Source: Bdellovibrio bacteriovorus HD100 (GTDB taxonomy: Bacteria > Bdellovibrionota > Bdellovibrionia > Bdellovibrionales > Bdellovibrionaceae). Taken from it: a DNA stretch of 64,000 nucleotides. Of the stretch, positions 1-9,500 are shown piece by piece. Made by a program: the position numbers and the translations under genes. Position 1 is the stretch's first letter, and each line of letters starts with the position of its first letter. Under the pieces are notes generated by a model. The model saw only the letters and a list, made by a program, of their open reading frames with translations, was not told the DNA's origin and ran no database searches. Where the stretch lies: contig NC_005363.1 of the NCBI RefSeq assembly GCF_000196175.1, positions 1,550,001 to 1,614,000 of the forward strand, read 5' to 3'.

Positions 1-283
1 CCTTCTGGAAGGCGACAAGGTGAAGGTTTCCTTGCGTTTCATGGGTCGTGAAATGGCCCACCAGGAATTGGGTATGGACGTGATGAAAAAGTGCATCGCT
101 TTCGTTGATGATCTGGCGCTGGTTGAATCTCAGCCGAAGATGGAAGGTAAGAACATGTTCCTGATGCTGGGTCCAGACCCGCTCAAGATCAAAGAATACC
201 AGAAACTTCACCCGAACAAGTCCAAGCAAGACACCAAAGAACTTGCTGAGCTTGAAGAGGTCGAAGAAGACGACGAAGAGTAA
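1..283 (+). CDS. infC: Translation initiation factor IF-3, C-terminal part (5' truncated by window)
   Basis: This is the C-terminal RNA-binding domain of IF-3, which binds the 30S subunit, prevents premature 50S joining and proofreads start-codon selection. The reading frame is open from base 2 and shows the family signature RFMGREMAHQELG followed by the lysine-rich beta-alpha elements; the N-terminal domain lies outside the window. The protein ends in an acidic tail (LEEVEEDDEE) that is longer than in enteric IF-3. A strong terminator follows immediately, so rpmI and rplT, normally the next genes, are not co-transcribed with it here. The TAA stop lies at the start of a TAAAAGGTACCT motif that recurs in the window. 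Confidence 0.95.
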   Translation, partial: LLEGDKVKVSLRFMGREMAHQELGMDVMKKCIAFVDDLALVESQPKMEGKNMFLMLGPDPLKIKEYQKLHPNKSKQDTKELAELEEVEEDDEE

Positions 284-292
284 AAGGTACCT

Positions 293-330
293 CTGCCGTA
301 CCCTCCGCAGGAGGGCCCCCGGCAGTTTTT
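293..330 (+). terminator. Rho-independent terminator after infC
   Basis: Stem CTGCCG/CGGCAG (293-298 with 320-325) encloses a second stem CCCTCC/GGAGGG (301-306 with 310-315), followed by TTTTT at 326-330. This is a textbook GC-rich hairpin with a U tract, ten bases after the infC stop codon. Confidence 0.85.
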
Positions 331-375
331 CCGAAGCGCTGCGTCGAACCAGTAAGCTGATACAATTTGTTCAAT

Positions 376-410
376 AAAACCCACGTTGAAGAATGTGGGT
401 TTTGTTTTTT
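376..410 (+). terminator. Second hairpin with U tract, upstream of dtd
   Basis: AAAACCCAC (376-384) pairs perfectly with GTGGGTTTT (395-403) across a 10-nt loop, followed by GTTTTTT. It could be a backup terminator for infC or an attenuator in the dtd leader; the A-rich 5' flank would also allow function on the other strand. Confidence 0.7.
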
Positions 411-436
411 TAGAATCTGATTTATCAGGAGCCCCT

Positions 437-874
437 ATGAAAGCCGTAGTGCAAAGAGTTCAGAATGCCTCCGTTGTTGTGGATGGAAAGTTGGTTTCCT
501 CCATCGATAAAGGCTATTTGACGTTGTTGGGGGTTGCCAAGGGCGACAGTGAAGAACAACTGCAAAAGCTGATGACCAAGATCCTTGCTTTAAGAATATT
601 CCCGGATGAAACCGGGAAGATGAACCTGTCCCTGAAAGACGTGGGCGGGCAGCACCTGATCGTGTCGCAGTTCACTTTGCTGGGGGATGCCTCCAAAGGC
701 AATCGTCCCAGCTTCATCGGAGCAGAACTTCCGGATCGCGCCAAAGAACTTTATGAAAAGGCTCTGGTGCTCAGCGAATCTCAAGGCGTAAAAACCCAAG
801 GCGGTATATTCGGGGCCGACATGAAGGTCAGTCTGCTGAATGACGGCCCGGTGACGTTGTTGCTGGAAGTATAG
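437..874 (+). CDS. dtd: D-aminoacyl-tRNA deacylase
   Basis: The enzyme removes D-amino acids (and glycine from tRNA-Ala) mischarged onto tRNA, a cytosolic translation-quality step. The 145-residue length is standard for DTD. The family's two active-site motifs are clear: [17 protein letters not shown] near residue 79 and [11 protein letters not shown] at the C terminus. I chose the ATG at 437 because AGGAG at 428-432 is correctly spaced and the protein then starts MKAVVQRV as in homologues; the in-frame ATG at 386 lies inside the terminator hairpin. It faces the CoA-transferase gene tail to tail, with one base between the stops. Confidence 0.95.
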
Positions 875-875
875 T

Positions 876-2387
876 TTATTTCATGCTGCCTGTGTCCTGC
901 AGCTTCTGATGCCAGGACAGGGCTTTGCTTAGCACGTGAGGGGTCTGACCGCCACGAGCCAGGGCTTCTTGATAGTACTCATTCAAAGCATCCCGGAACT
1001 CGGGATGACAGCAGTTTTGAATGATGACCTTGGCGCGCTCACGCGGCGCCAGTCCACGCAAATCCGCCAATCCCTGATCTGTGACAAGAATGTCGACGTC
1101 GTGCTCATTGCTGTCCACGTGCGAAGCCATCGGCACCACGTGTGAAATGGTGTTGTTCTTGGAAGCCGCCTGAGTCACAAAAATACTCATGTAAGAGTTT
1201 CGGGCAAAGTCCCCGGAACCACCAATCCCATTCATCATTTTTGATCCGGCAATATGGGTCGAGTTGACGTTGCCATAGATATCAAATTCGATGGCGGTGT
1301 TGATTGCGATCAGCCCCAGACGGCGGATGACTTCGGCCGCGTTACTGATGTTCTGTGGTCTGAGCAGAATTTTGCCACGGTACTTTTCCAGATTGGCAAA
1401 AAACTTTTCATAGCAGCTTTGCGAAACCGCCAAAGAGCAGGCTGAAGCAAAAGTCATTTTGCCAGAATCAATCAGTTCAAAGGTGCTGTCTTGCAGGACT
1501 TCCGAATACATCGTCAGATTTTCAAACTGCCCGTGAACAAAGCCGCTTAAAACCGCGTTGGCCACTTTGCCGATGCCGGCCTGAAGCGGGTGCAGGGACG
1601 GAGTCATGCGGCCCATTTTGATTTCGTGATTGAAGAAATCCATGAGGTGACCGGCAATGGCGCTGGTTTTTGTGTCGGGTGCGACCAGTTCTGCCGGGCT
1701 GTCTTTGGCATCAGAAAAGACAATGCCGATCACTTTTTCAGGATCCATTGGCATGGTATCAGTGCCGATGATCGATCCGGCATCCGTCACCGGAATGATC
1801 GAGCGGTGCGGGGAAAGGCCGGTATAGAAAATGTCGTGGAAGCCACGAATTTCAAGTGGGATCGTGACGTTGACTTCCAGTATGATGTGTTTGGCGTGCT
1901 GGGCATAAGCCAGATTGTTGCCAACGGAGGTTGTGGGCAGGACGTGACCATTTTCCAGAACCTGCGCCACCTCCAGCACGGCAATATCCACCGGAGGCAG
2001 GAAGCCGTTTGCCAGTAAGTCGGCAGTTTCACCCAAGTGCTGATCGACGAACATAACCTCGCCGGAGTTAATGCTGTTTCTGAGAATGGGATCGGCCTGA
2101 AAAGGCAGTCGGCGCGAAAGCGCTTTGGCTTCGGCCAGGCGGCCGTCAATGCCGTGGCCCAGGGAAGCTCCGGTCATCAGTGTGATTTTCAGTGGATCTA
2201 CAGAGGCTCGCTGTGCCAGAGCTTTCAGCACGACTTTGCTGTCGCCACCTTTGGTGAAGCCGCTGGCGCCGACGACCATTCCATCTTTGATGAAGGCGGC
2301 CGCCTCTTGGGCGGTCATGATTTTTTTGCTTAGTTCGCTGTGTTTAACTCTTTCAGGGTGCATAATATCACTCACTTCCAACATCAT
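876..2387 (-). CDS. Acetyl-CoA hydrolase/transferase family protein (probable succinyl-CoA:acetate CoA-transferase)
   Basis: A 503-residue member of the family that includes yeast Ach1 and bacterial succinyl-CoA:acetate CoA-transferase, which moves CoA between acetate and succinate or propionate. Visible landmarks are ASGFTKGGDSK near the N terminus, HLGETADLL, GIGKVANAVLSG (residues 271-282), the probable catalytic glutamate E296 in YSEVLQD, and GGSGDFARN in the C-terminal half. The start is ATG at 2387 behind AAGAG. It is the last gene of a likely minus-strand operon with the esterase and giant lipoprotein. Transferase versus hydrolase activity cannot be decided from sequence, but most bacterial members of this type are transferases. 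Confidence 0.88.
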   Translation of the reverse strand: MMLEVSDIMHPERVKHSELSKKIMTAQEAAAFIKDGMVVGASGFTKGGDSKVVLKALAQRASVDPLKITLMTGASLGHGIDGRLAEAKALSRRLPFQADPILRNSINSGEVMFVDQHLGETADLLANGFLPPVDIAVLEVAQVLENGHVLPTTSVGNNLAYAQHAKHIILEVNVTIPLEIRGFHDIFYTGLSPHRSIIPVTDAGSIIGTDTMPMDPEKVIGIVFSDAKDSPAELVAPDTKTSAIAGHLMDFFNHEIKMGRMTPSLHPLQAGIGKVANAVLSGFVHGQFENLTMYSEVLQDSTFELIDSGKMTFASACSLAVSQSCYEKFFANLEKYRGKILLRPQNISNAAEVIRRLGLIAINTAIEFDIYGNVNSTHIAGSKMMNGIGGSGDFARNSYMSIFVTQAASKNNTISHVVPMASHVDSNEHDVDILVTDQGLADLRGLAPRERAKVIIQNCCHPEFRDALNEYYQEALARGGQTPHVLSKALSWHQKLQDTGSMK

Positions 2388-2461
2388 CTCTTAAAGTACA
2401 ACGTTGGAAGAGGAGAGACTAAAAATCAAGGGCTCCGATGAATTGACACTCAGTGCTTTTC

Positions 2462-3484
2462 TTATCTCCGCCATTGGGTGGAGAGCCAGCGCCAAACTTC
2501 AATTCGTCTTTCACCAATATCAAAATGGTTCCCATCGAATTCAATATAATCGTGAGTGATGCTATTTTTTTTGAACAGTTCAGAAATCTGCCGACATCCA
2601 TACTGCAGATGGAAGTTGTCTTTGTTGCCGACATCCAGATAGACCGCAGAGTTTTTCAAAGCACTCAAGCGCTGCGGCAAAAAGTGCAGCGGATCTTTTT
2701 CCAGAATCGTTTTCCACACGGCAGAGTTTTTTGTGCCGTCTTTTTCTAGCGGGAAGTGGAAGTCGCCATGCTCGCCCTTCGGTGCATAACAAGCCGCCAT
2801 GCCGAAAGCATTTAAAAGTGTGTGCCAGTTGCGCATCTTTGTCAGTCTGCCATTGCGCAGTTCTTCCAGGGCTTTCAGTCCTGACTGATATTTTTCCCAC
2901 AGAGGGGCCGTCTGGTAGAATTCTGAAAGCAGGCTGGCTTCAAAGAAAGAGTCCGGAGCAATCGCCGCAATCACACCAAAGACCTCGGGATACTTAGATC
3001 CCAGGTGAAGGGCACCATAGCCGCCGCTGGATCCACCAGTCACACACCAGTCTGACTTTTGGTCAGAAACCGTGAAGTGCTTTTTCACTGCCGGGATCAG
3101 CTCCTGCATAATATAATCTTCGTAATTTCCCACCGCGCTGGAATTGATGAACTGGGATCCGCCCCAAGTGGTCAGGGCATCGACAAAGACATAGAGCGCC
3201 TGCGGAGCTTCACCACGGGCCGCAGCTTCATTGATGATTTGCACCGGGTTCTTTTCGTTGAATTTGCCATTGAAGTTAAAAGGGGCGTTGCTGGTAAAGC
3301 CGCTTAAAATCACCACCACTGGCCACGGACCTGGCACATGTGGGACCAGCACCGGGTTGAAGCGGGTGGCTGGATCCTGCAGCGGGTTTGATCTCAGAAT
3401 CGAGCTTTCGATTTTTAAAGTCTCGATTTTGAATTGTGGGGTTTCATAGGAACGGTAATTGGGCAGAACTTCATGGTTAATCAT
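2462..3484 (-). CDS. Putative esterase, alpha/beta hydrolase (esterase D-like family)
   Basis: A 340-residue alpha/beta hydrolase of the family containing S-formylglutathione hydrolase, feruloyl esterases and mycolyltransferases. The nucleophile elbow GGSSGGYGALH puts the serine at residue 153; D289 (VGNKDNF) and H320 (DGNHFDI) complete a plausible triad. There is no obvious signal peptide, so it is probably cytosolic. The start lies 31 nt after the stop of the giant lipoprotein gene on the same strand, suggesting co-transcription. The substrate is unknown. Confidence 0.8.
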   Translation of the reverse strand: MINHEVLPNYRSYETPQFKIETLKIESSILRSNPLQDPATRFNPVLVPHVPGPWPVVVILSGFTSNAPFNFNGKFNEKNPVQIINEAAARGEAPQALYVFVDALTTWGGSQFINSSAVGNYEDYIMQELIPAVKKHFTVSDQKSDWCVTGGSSGGYGALHLGSKYPEVFGVIAAIAPDSFFEASLLSEFYQTAPLWEKYQSGLKALEELRNGRLTKMRNWHTLLNAFGMAACYAPKGEHGDFHFPLEKDGTKNSAVWKTILEKDPLHFLPQRLSALKNSAVYLDVGNKDNFHLQYGCRQISELFKKNSITHDYIEFDGNHFDIGERRIEVWRWLSTQWRR

Positions 3485-3515
3485 GTATGAAATTCTGCCA
3501 CGTTCACAAGTCAGG

Positions 3516-6500
3516 TCAATAGCCTTGCCACTTGTGTATGAATGTTGGCGTGTAGATGATCTTGGTAATTCCGCTGCCGATAGTCATCAAAACGGCAGAA
3601 TCTACATAGCCGAAGTTTCCGCCGTAAGCGCGACCCACGCAGCGCACTTCGCCAGACGTGGCTTTAGCGCACGTGGACGAGTTCGCAGCCCACACTTTGG
3701 TGTATGTGTTGGCGCCATCCACCACCATTGGGCTCATATAGACCGTGTGGCCTCCCGTATATTGGGGCGCTGCCAGTCCGGAATAGGTCGCATTACCCCA
3801 GCATTTGATTTGTCCGGCGGTGATGCCGCAAGTATGGCCCGACGCCATGGAAATATCCGAATAATCAGCCGAAGCATCAATCGCAGTCGGGGTGTAACGG
3901 CTTGCGCTTGTTCCATCCCCCAGTTGCCCAAGGAAGTTGGCTCCCCAGCATTTCAGCTTGTTGGCAGAGGTGATGCCGCAGCTGTTGAAAGACCCCGTGG
4001 CGATCTTCGTATAAGTGACGCCAGAATCCACCACATCTGGAAGATAATAGGCAGAGGTGCCGCTGGCTTTGGCGATCTGGCCCTGAGTGTTACTACCCCA
4101 GCACTTCAATACGCCCGCGGTTGTTCGACCACAGGTGTGAGACATACCCATTTCGACGTCGCTATAGCTGACGCCACTGTCGACGACAGTGAATCCGGTG
4201 CGGGCCGTGGTGTCTCCCAGTCCCAGGCGGCCGTTGTCATTGTTGCCGGCGCATTTCAGGACTCCAGTGGTGGTGATGCCGCAGGTCGCATGATTAAATG
4301 AAACCACTTTCGTATAGGTGGTGGTGCTGTCTGCCACGGTCGGAGTATGAACAGTTGCACTGACGGCTGAGGCTTCGCCCAGTTCGCCGTAGTTGTTGAT
4401 ACCCCAGCACTTCATCTGTCCCGCACTGGTGATGGCGCAGAAGTCATGAGATCTGCGGGTGTGGATGTAGCTGTAATTCGTGCTTGGATCAATCATCACC
4501 GGGGCTGGGCGACGTGCATCGGTTTGAGAGCCGTCACCAAAAGGACCTTCCGTCGCTTTCATCGAGCCCCAGCAGTAAAGTTTGTTGGAGGATATTCCAC
4601 AAGTTCCTGAATAGTGGTCGTCAATGGCATCAGCGCCAAAGACGGAAAGCGTGTCAAAGGTCCACTCGGACGCTTTGGTCATTTTCTCTGCATACTGATG
4701 GCGGGCATTACCACTTCCATAGCTGTAGGAACTTTGTGGGGAGGTGTCGCCCAGCAGATTCCCCCAGCACTTCAAGGCGCCGGTCAGTGTGATGCCGCAG
4801 GCACGGGACCCAGAGGTCTGAATTGCTGCATAGGTTGTACCCGCATCCGATGTGGCCGGGACGTACTGCATGTTGGAAGTTCCGTTCCCCAGCTGTATCA
4901 GTGAATTGACGCCCCAGCATTGCAAAACATCATTGGATGTGATGGCACAGGTGAAACCACGGGCTGTTGCGATATTACCGTCATCATTCACGGAAACAGT
5001 TTTGTAAACCTCTGAGCCCGAGACGGAAACCGGAGTTGTCCTTGTTGTGACACCATTGTCACCAACCTGACCATAGTTGTTCGTACCCCAGCACTTCAGA
5101 TTGTTGGTCAGAGTGATACCGCAGGCATGTTTTGATCCGATAGCCACGGACTTGTAGGATTCGGCGGCGTCAATGGCCGTCGGAACTCCACGGGCTGTTG
5201 CTGACCCATCACCCAGTTGATAGTTAACGTTGCTGCCCCAGCAGAACAGCTTGTCGTCACTGCGAATAGCGCAGGTGGAGCGGGAGCCGGCATGGACAAA
5301 TTTGTAAGAGTTGGCATTGTCCACGTCAGTCGGTGACGTGCGTAGGGTGGTATCATTCACACCCAACTGGCCATAGTCGTTTTTGCCCCAGCACTTCAGC
5401 TTGTTGGCCGTCGTGATGGCGCAAGAGTGATAGTCTCCGGATGTGACGGAAAGATACGTCGTCGTGTTGTCCACGTGCAGTGGCGACCATTGATTCCCCG
5501 TGGTTCCGCCGCCAGCTTGACCGTCGCTGCTGTTACCCCAGCAGAACAGGCGGTTGTCCAGAGTGACGGTGCAAGTGTGGAATTCACCGGTTGAAACACT
5601 TCGGTAGCCAGTCACACCTGCAATGTTGATGACGAACGGAGAAGCCTTGAAGTCGCTCACCGAACCATCAATCTGGCGGTACATGTTTGTACCCCAGCAT
5701 CGAAGGGACGAGTCTTCCATGATCGCGCACTGGTGGCCGCGGGCCATGGAAAGCTGGGAGGCTTTCAGATTCTTTTCATCATCCGCAATAAAGTACTGTG
5801 TCTGATAGTTGTCGCCCATTGTCGCCAGTGGCGAATCGGTGTGGGTGAAGTGCAGATTCAATAATTTTTCGCCTTCCACCAGGCTGTTGTCCGGGAAGTT
5901 GACAGTGATTGTGGCGGTCGTGGAGCCCGCCGGGAAAGTGATAAAACCTGAGCTCAGGTCATGGTGGTCCGGATTCACGGCATCCCCGGTGACCTTGTAA
6001 TAGGTGGTCACATCATAGCTTTTTGCCGGAGTCAGGCTGACATTGATTGTTCGGGGGCCCGAACCCTCCTGAACCCGATTCATTCTTGTGCTGGTGATGT
6101 TAACAGCAGAAATGGAATCCTTAGTCCACGTGACAGAAACCGCATCGGCCGCCGCCTGGAATAAGTTTGTGGCATCACCACCAAGCACACACAACGTCAC
6201 CGGTCCATTTGGCAAAGCCGAAATATTGTCGGTGATGTTGGTGGAAGTGTTGTAAGCCGCCGAGTATGTTGCAGCAGCACAAGTGCCGGAAGTGATGATC
6301 GCCTTTTTATACTGAGTCACACGGAACCCAGAGACAGTCACATTCAAAGTCGACGTTGTTGAAGTGCCGACCGGATATCCTGTCAGCGTTGGAGTCGGAG
6401 GTGGATAAGGCGTGCTGATTTCCCACGTACTGACCGCGTTACCGATGGTGACAGTGGCTGTGTTGGTTTGGGCGTTGGCGGCAGGGGAGGTCATGCGCAA

Positions 6501-9500
6501 CTGGATGACTTGACCGCTAGAAACTGCAACAGACCCACCCCAGTAGCTTCCCGTGGTGATATTGCGAATCTGCGCATCTGCTCCCGTGACTGTGGCGATG
6601 GCGGTTTGATTCAGGGAACTGATGGTTGTATTGGCTGTGGCGTAGCGGGTGTTCAAAGCCGCATTATGAATTTTCGCAAAAGTCGGTGGAGTTGTCAGGA
6701 TGGGGCCTGGATTTCCCCAATAGGCAACCCAGCCGTCACGAATGGCGCTTCCGTCACTGGTGAACTTGATTGTCATTTTACCGGAGTTGGCAGTTTGTGT
6801 TGCTGGAATGTTGGTTCCGCTCACCTGATTCAGCAGCAGAGTTCCAGCTGTTGTCCCGTCATAGACACTCAGTTTGTCCCAGGAGGCTTCAGTGTTAAAG
6901 GCCATGAAGGTCAGGCTGATCGGAGCGCCCGTGTTGATTTCAAACTGACAGTTTTCATTGTTCTGGTACTGGCCGCTGGCGCCGCCGGAGTCATAAATGA
7001 AGCCGGTGGTGGCGGTCGTGGCGGTCGCTGAACACATTGAAGAGAAGTTTTGTACGTTGAAGCGATCCCATTGATATTCCGTTGGGTGCCAGAGGGCCTG
7101 CCAGGTTCCATTGGTGTGTTTACCCAGGATACAGAGTTTCAGTCTTTCGTTTGCAAAGGCGCTAAGATCAGCAGTGATATTGGATGAAATGGCTGTTTCA
7201 GATCCATATCCGGTTGCAACAGTACAGTCCGTGGTTGCGGATGTTCCAAGTTTGTATTTGTAAGATACGACATTGGTGCCCCCCACCGTGGCATCCAGAG
7301 TGGTCGTGCTGTTGTTGGAAGCCGGCACATTGCTGGCCGTGGCGACTACAAATGGGTAACCTTCGATAACCAGATTTTTTCTTCCGGCCAGGGAATTTGC
7401 CGAACCAATAGCTGGTAGCGTGGCGGTGGCATTGCTGCCCATGGCATCCTTAATGGAAGCGGCATTGGTTAATGTGGTTGATGAATAGTCCAGGTCCGCA
7501 GCACTGTGTTCATAGGCCACGGTGTAACGGAAGATCAGCTCTGTGGATCCACTGCCGCTCAGATATGTGGCTGTCACGCCGGAACCGGCAGCCAAGGTCA
7601 TGACCGGGTTCGTACCCAGAACCGTGACTGGTTTTGTGAAAACAACCTGAATGTCGATGTTGTCGCCCGGCTTATAAGTGCCATCAGGATTTGTGGCAGT
7701 AACATGAGTCACGGTTGTTGGCAGCAGTGGAGTCGCCACCATCCAGTAATAACTGGCATCGCCGGCGCGAACATGGGCCAGTCGGTATTGGTCTGTCGCA
7801 TTTGGTGAAGTCATGCGGACTTCAACCGCATCTCCAGGATTCACAAGCACAGAACTTGAGAAGTCGGAAGAGGTTGTGACATTGCGAATTTCCGAGTCAT
7901 AACCTGAAACCGAGATCACAGTGGCTGTGCTAAGGCCATAGGCAGCTGCAACACGGCTGTAAACGGTATTCACGGTCGCATTTGTTACGTTAGTAAGGGT
8001 CATGGTGGGCGTCAGATTAGGGGCTCCTCCCCATACCAGAATCACACCAGCACCCACCACGGAGCCGTCACTTTTGAATTCAGCATAAAGAGTGCCGGAG
8101 GTTGAGTTGACAGCCGTGTTGGTGACGGTGCCGGCCACTGGGCCCAAAATCACGGATCCAGCAGCTCCCGTTTCACGCAGTCTCAGGAAATCATAGCTGA
8201 TGTTGTTTTCAGTGTCGTAGCTAACAGTGGCGGAAATCGCCGCACCTGTATTGATCGAGAAATAGCAGTTGGCAATAGTTTCATTGTCGCTGTAGTTGGC
8301 GGTCGGCCCGCCGGAGTCATACAGACGCCCTTTGGGAGCCGTCGAGGACTTGACGGTTCCGCACAGATTGAAGGATGGCAGATTTTCAACATAGTGCCAT
8401 TGCGCCTGTGTGACGGCGAAAGCCTTTTGCCATTTTCCTGTGCTGTCTTTACCCAGAACGCAGATTTTCAGGAACGAATATTTCGGATGCGCACTGATGG
8501 TGTCCGTAATAGGGGTCGCCACCGGAATTTCAGCTGAATAATCCGTGTATGTGGAGCAGTCGACAGATCCGGACAATCCCAGTTTGTATTTATAAGAAAC
8601 GACATCCAAACCCGACACAGTGATGTTAAGAGTGTCGCTGGAGTCCGCTCCCATCGGTGTGTTGCTTAAAATGGCTTTGGCCAGAGGACTTGAGTAAGCT
8701 TCCACGGCGATATTTTTGGTTCCTGCCAAAGAATTCGCCGTTCCCGGGGCCGGAAGTGTCAGGGTGGCGTTATTGCTAAGTGCATCCCTCATTGTTCCGC
8801 CGTTCAAGGCAAGGGCGGTCGTGCTGGTGTAATCTAGATCCGGGGTTTCATCACCGGTCTGAACGACATAGGTGAACAGAAGCTGGGTTGTGCCGGAGCC
8901 GCTGGAATAGTTGACCACTCGGTCGGTCGTGCCAGTTTCAAGGGTCAGTTGCGGAGTTCCGGTGACGGTTACATTTTCATCAAACGTCACACGAACCTGC
9001 ACGGACTGACCCGGACCATACACGCCATCAGCGGTGGTGGCATCCACAGTCAGGATGACTGGGCCTTGAGTATCCCTTGTCCAAGTCGCCTGGGATGTTG
9101 CCGTGGACCAGTTGCCTGCAGTGTCGCGACCAAAGACGCAGAGCTTATAGGCCCCTTGCTCCGTCAGTGTGTCGGTGATTTTTGTGGCTACGGGAATATC
9201 GCTTCCGGTGTAAGCGGTACTGTTTGTGCAGACCTCGGTGCCGCCCGGAACAACTATAAAGTAACGATAGTGAGTGATATCCGTGCCGCCGACAGTGATG
9301 TTTAGTGTGCTGGTGGAGTTGGTTCCTGTCGGAGCCCCCGTGATTGTCGCAGCTCCCGGGGATTGGGTGTCTTTCGGATAAGTTGATGATGCTGTGGCAT
9401 TGTTGCCGCTGACTCGGCTGTGAGAGGCGACCACTGTGAATGGAGTGCCAGAAGTATCGGCCAAAGAACTGAAGTCCAAAGAAGCTGTCCACGAACCCGT

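Noticed and set aside
386-436. Upstream ATG extending dtd by 17 codons
   Set aside because: It lies inside a terminator-like hairpin and has no ribosome site; ATG 437 has AGGAG and the conserved start.
3700-5800. Regularly spaced CCCCAGCA sequences that look like a tandem DNA repeat or array
   Set aside because: They are the reverse complement of the CWG codons of the RCC1-like repeats and diverge between units; not a CRISPR or non-coding array.
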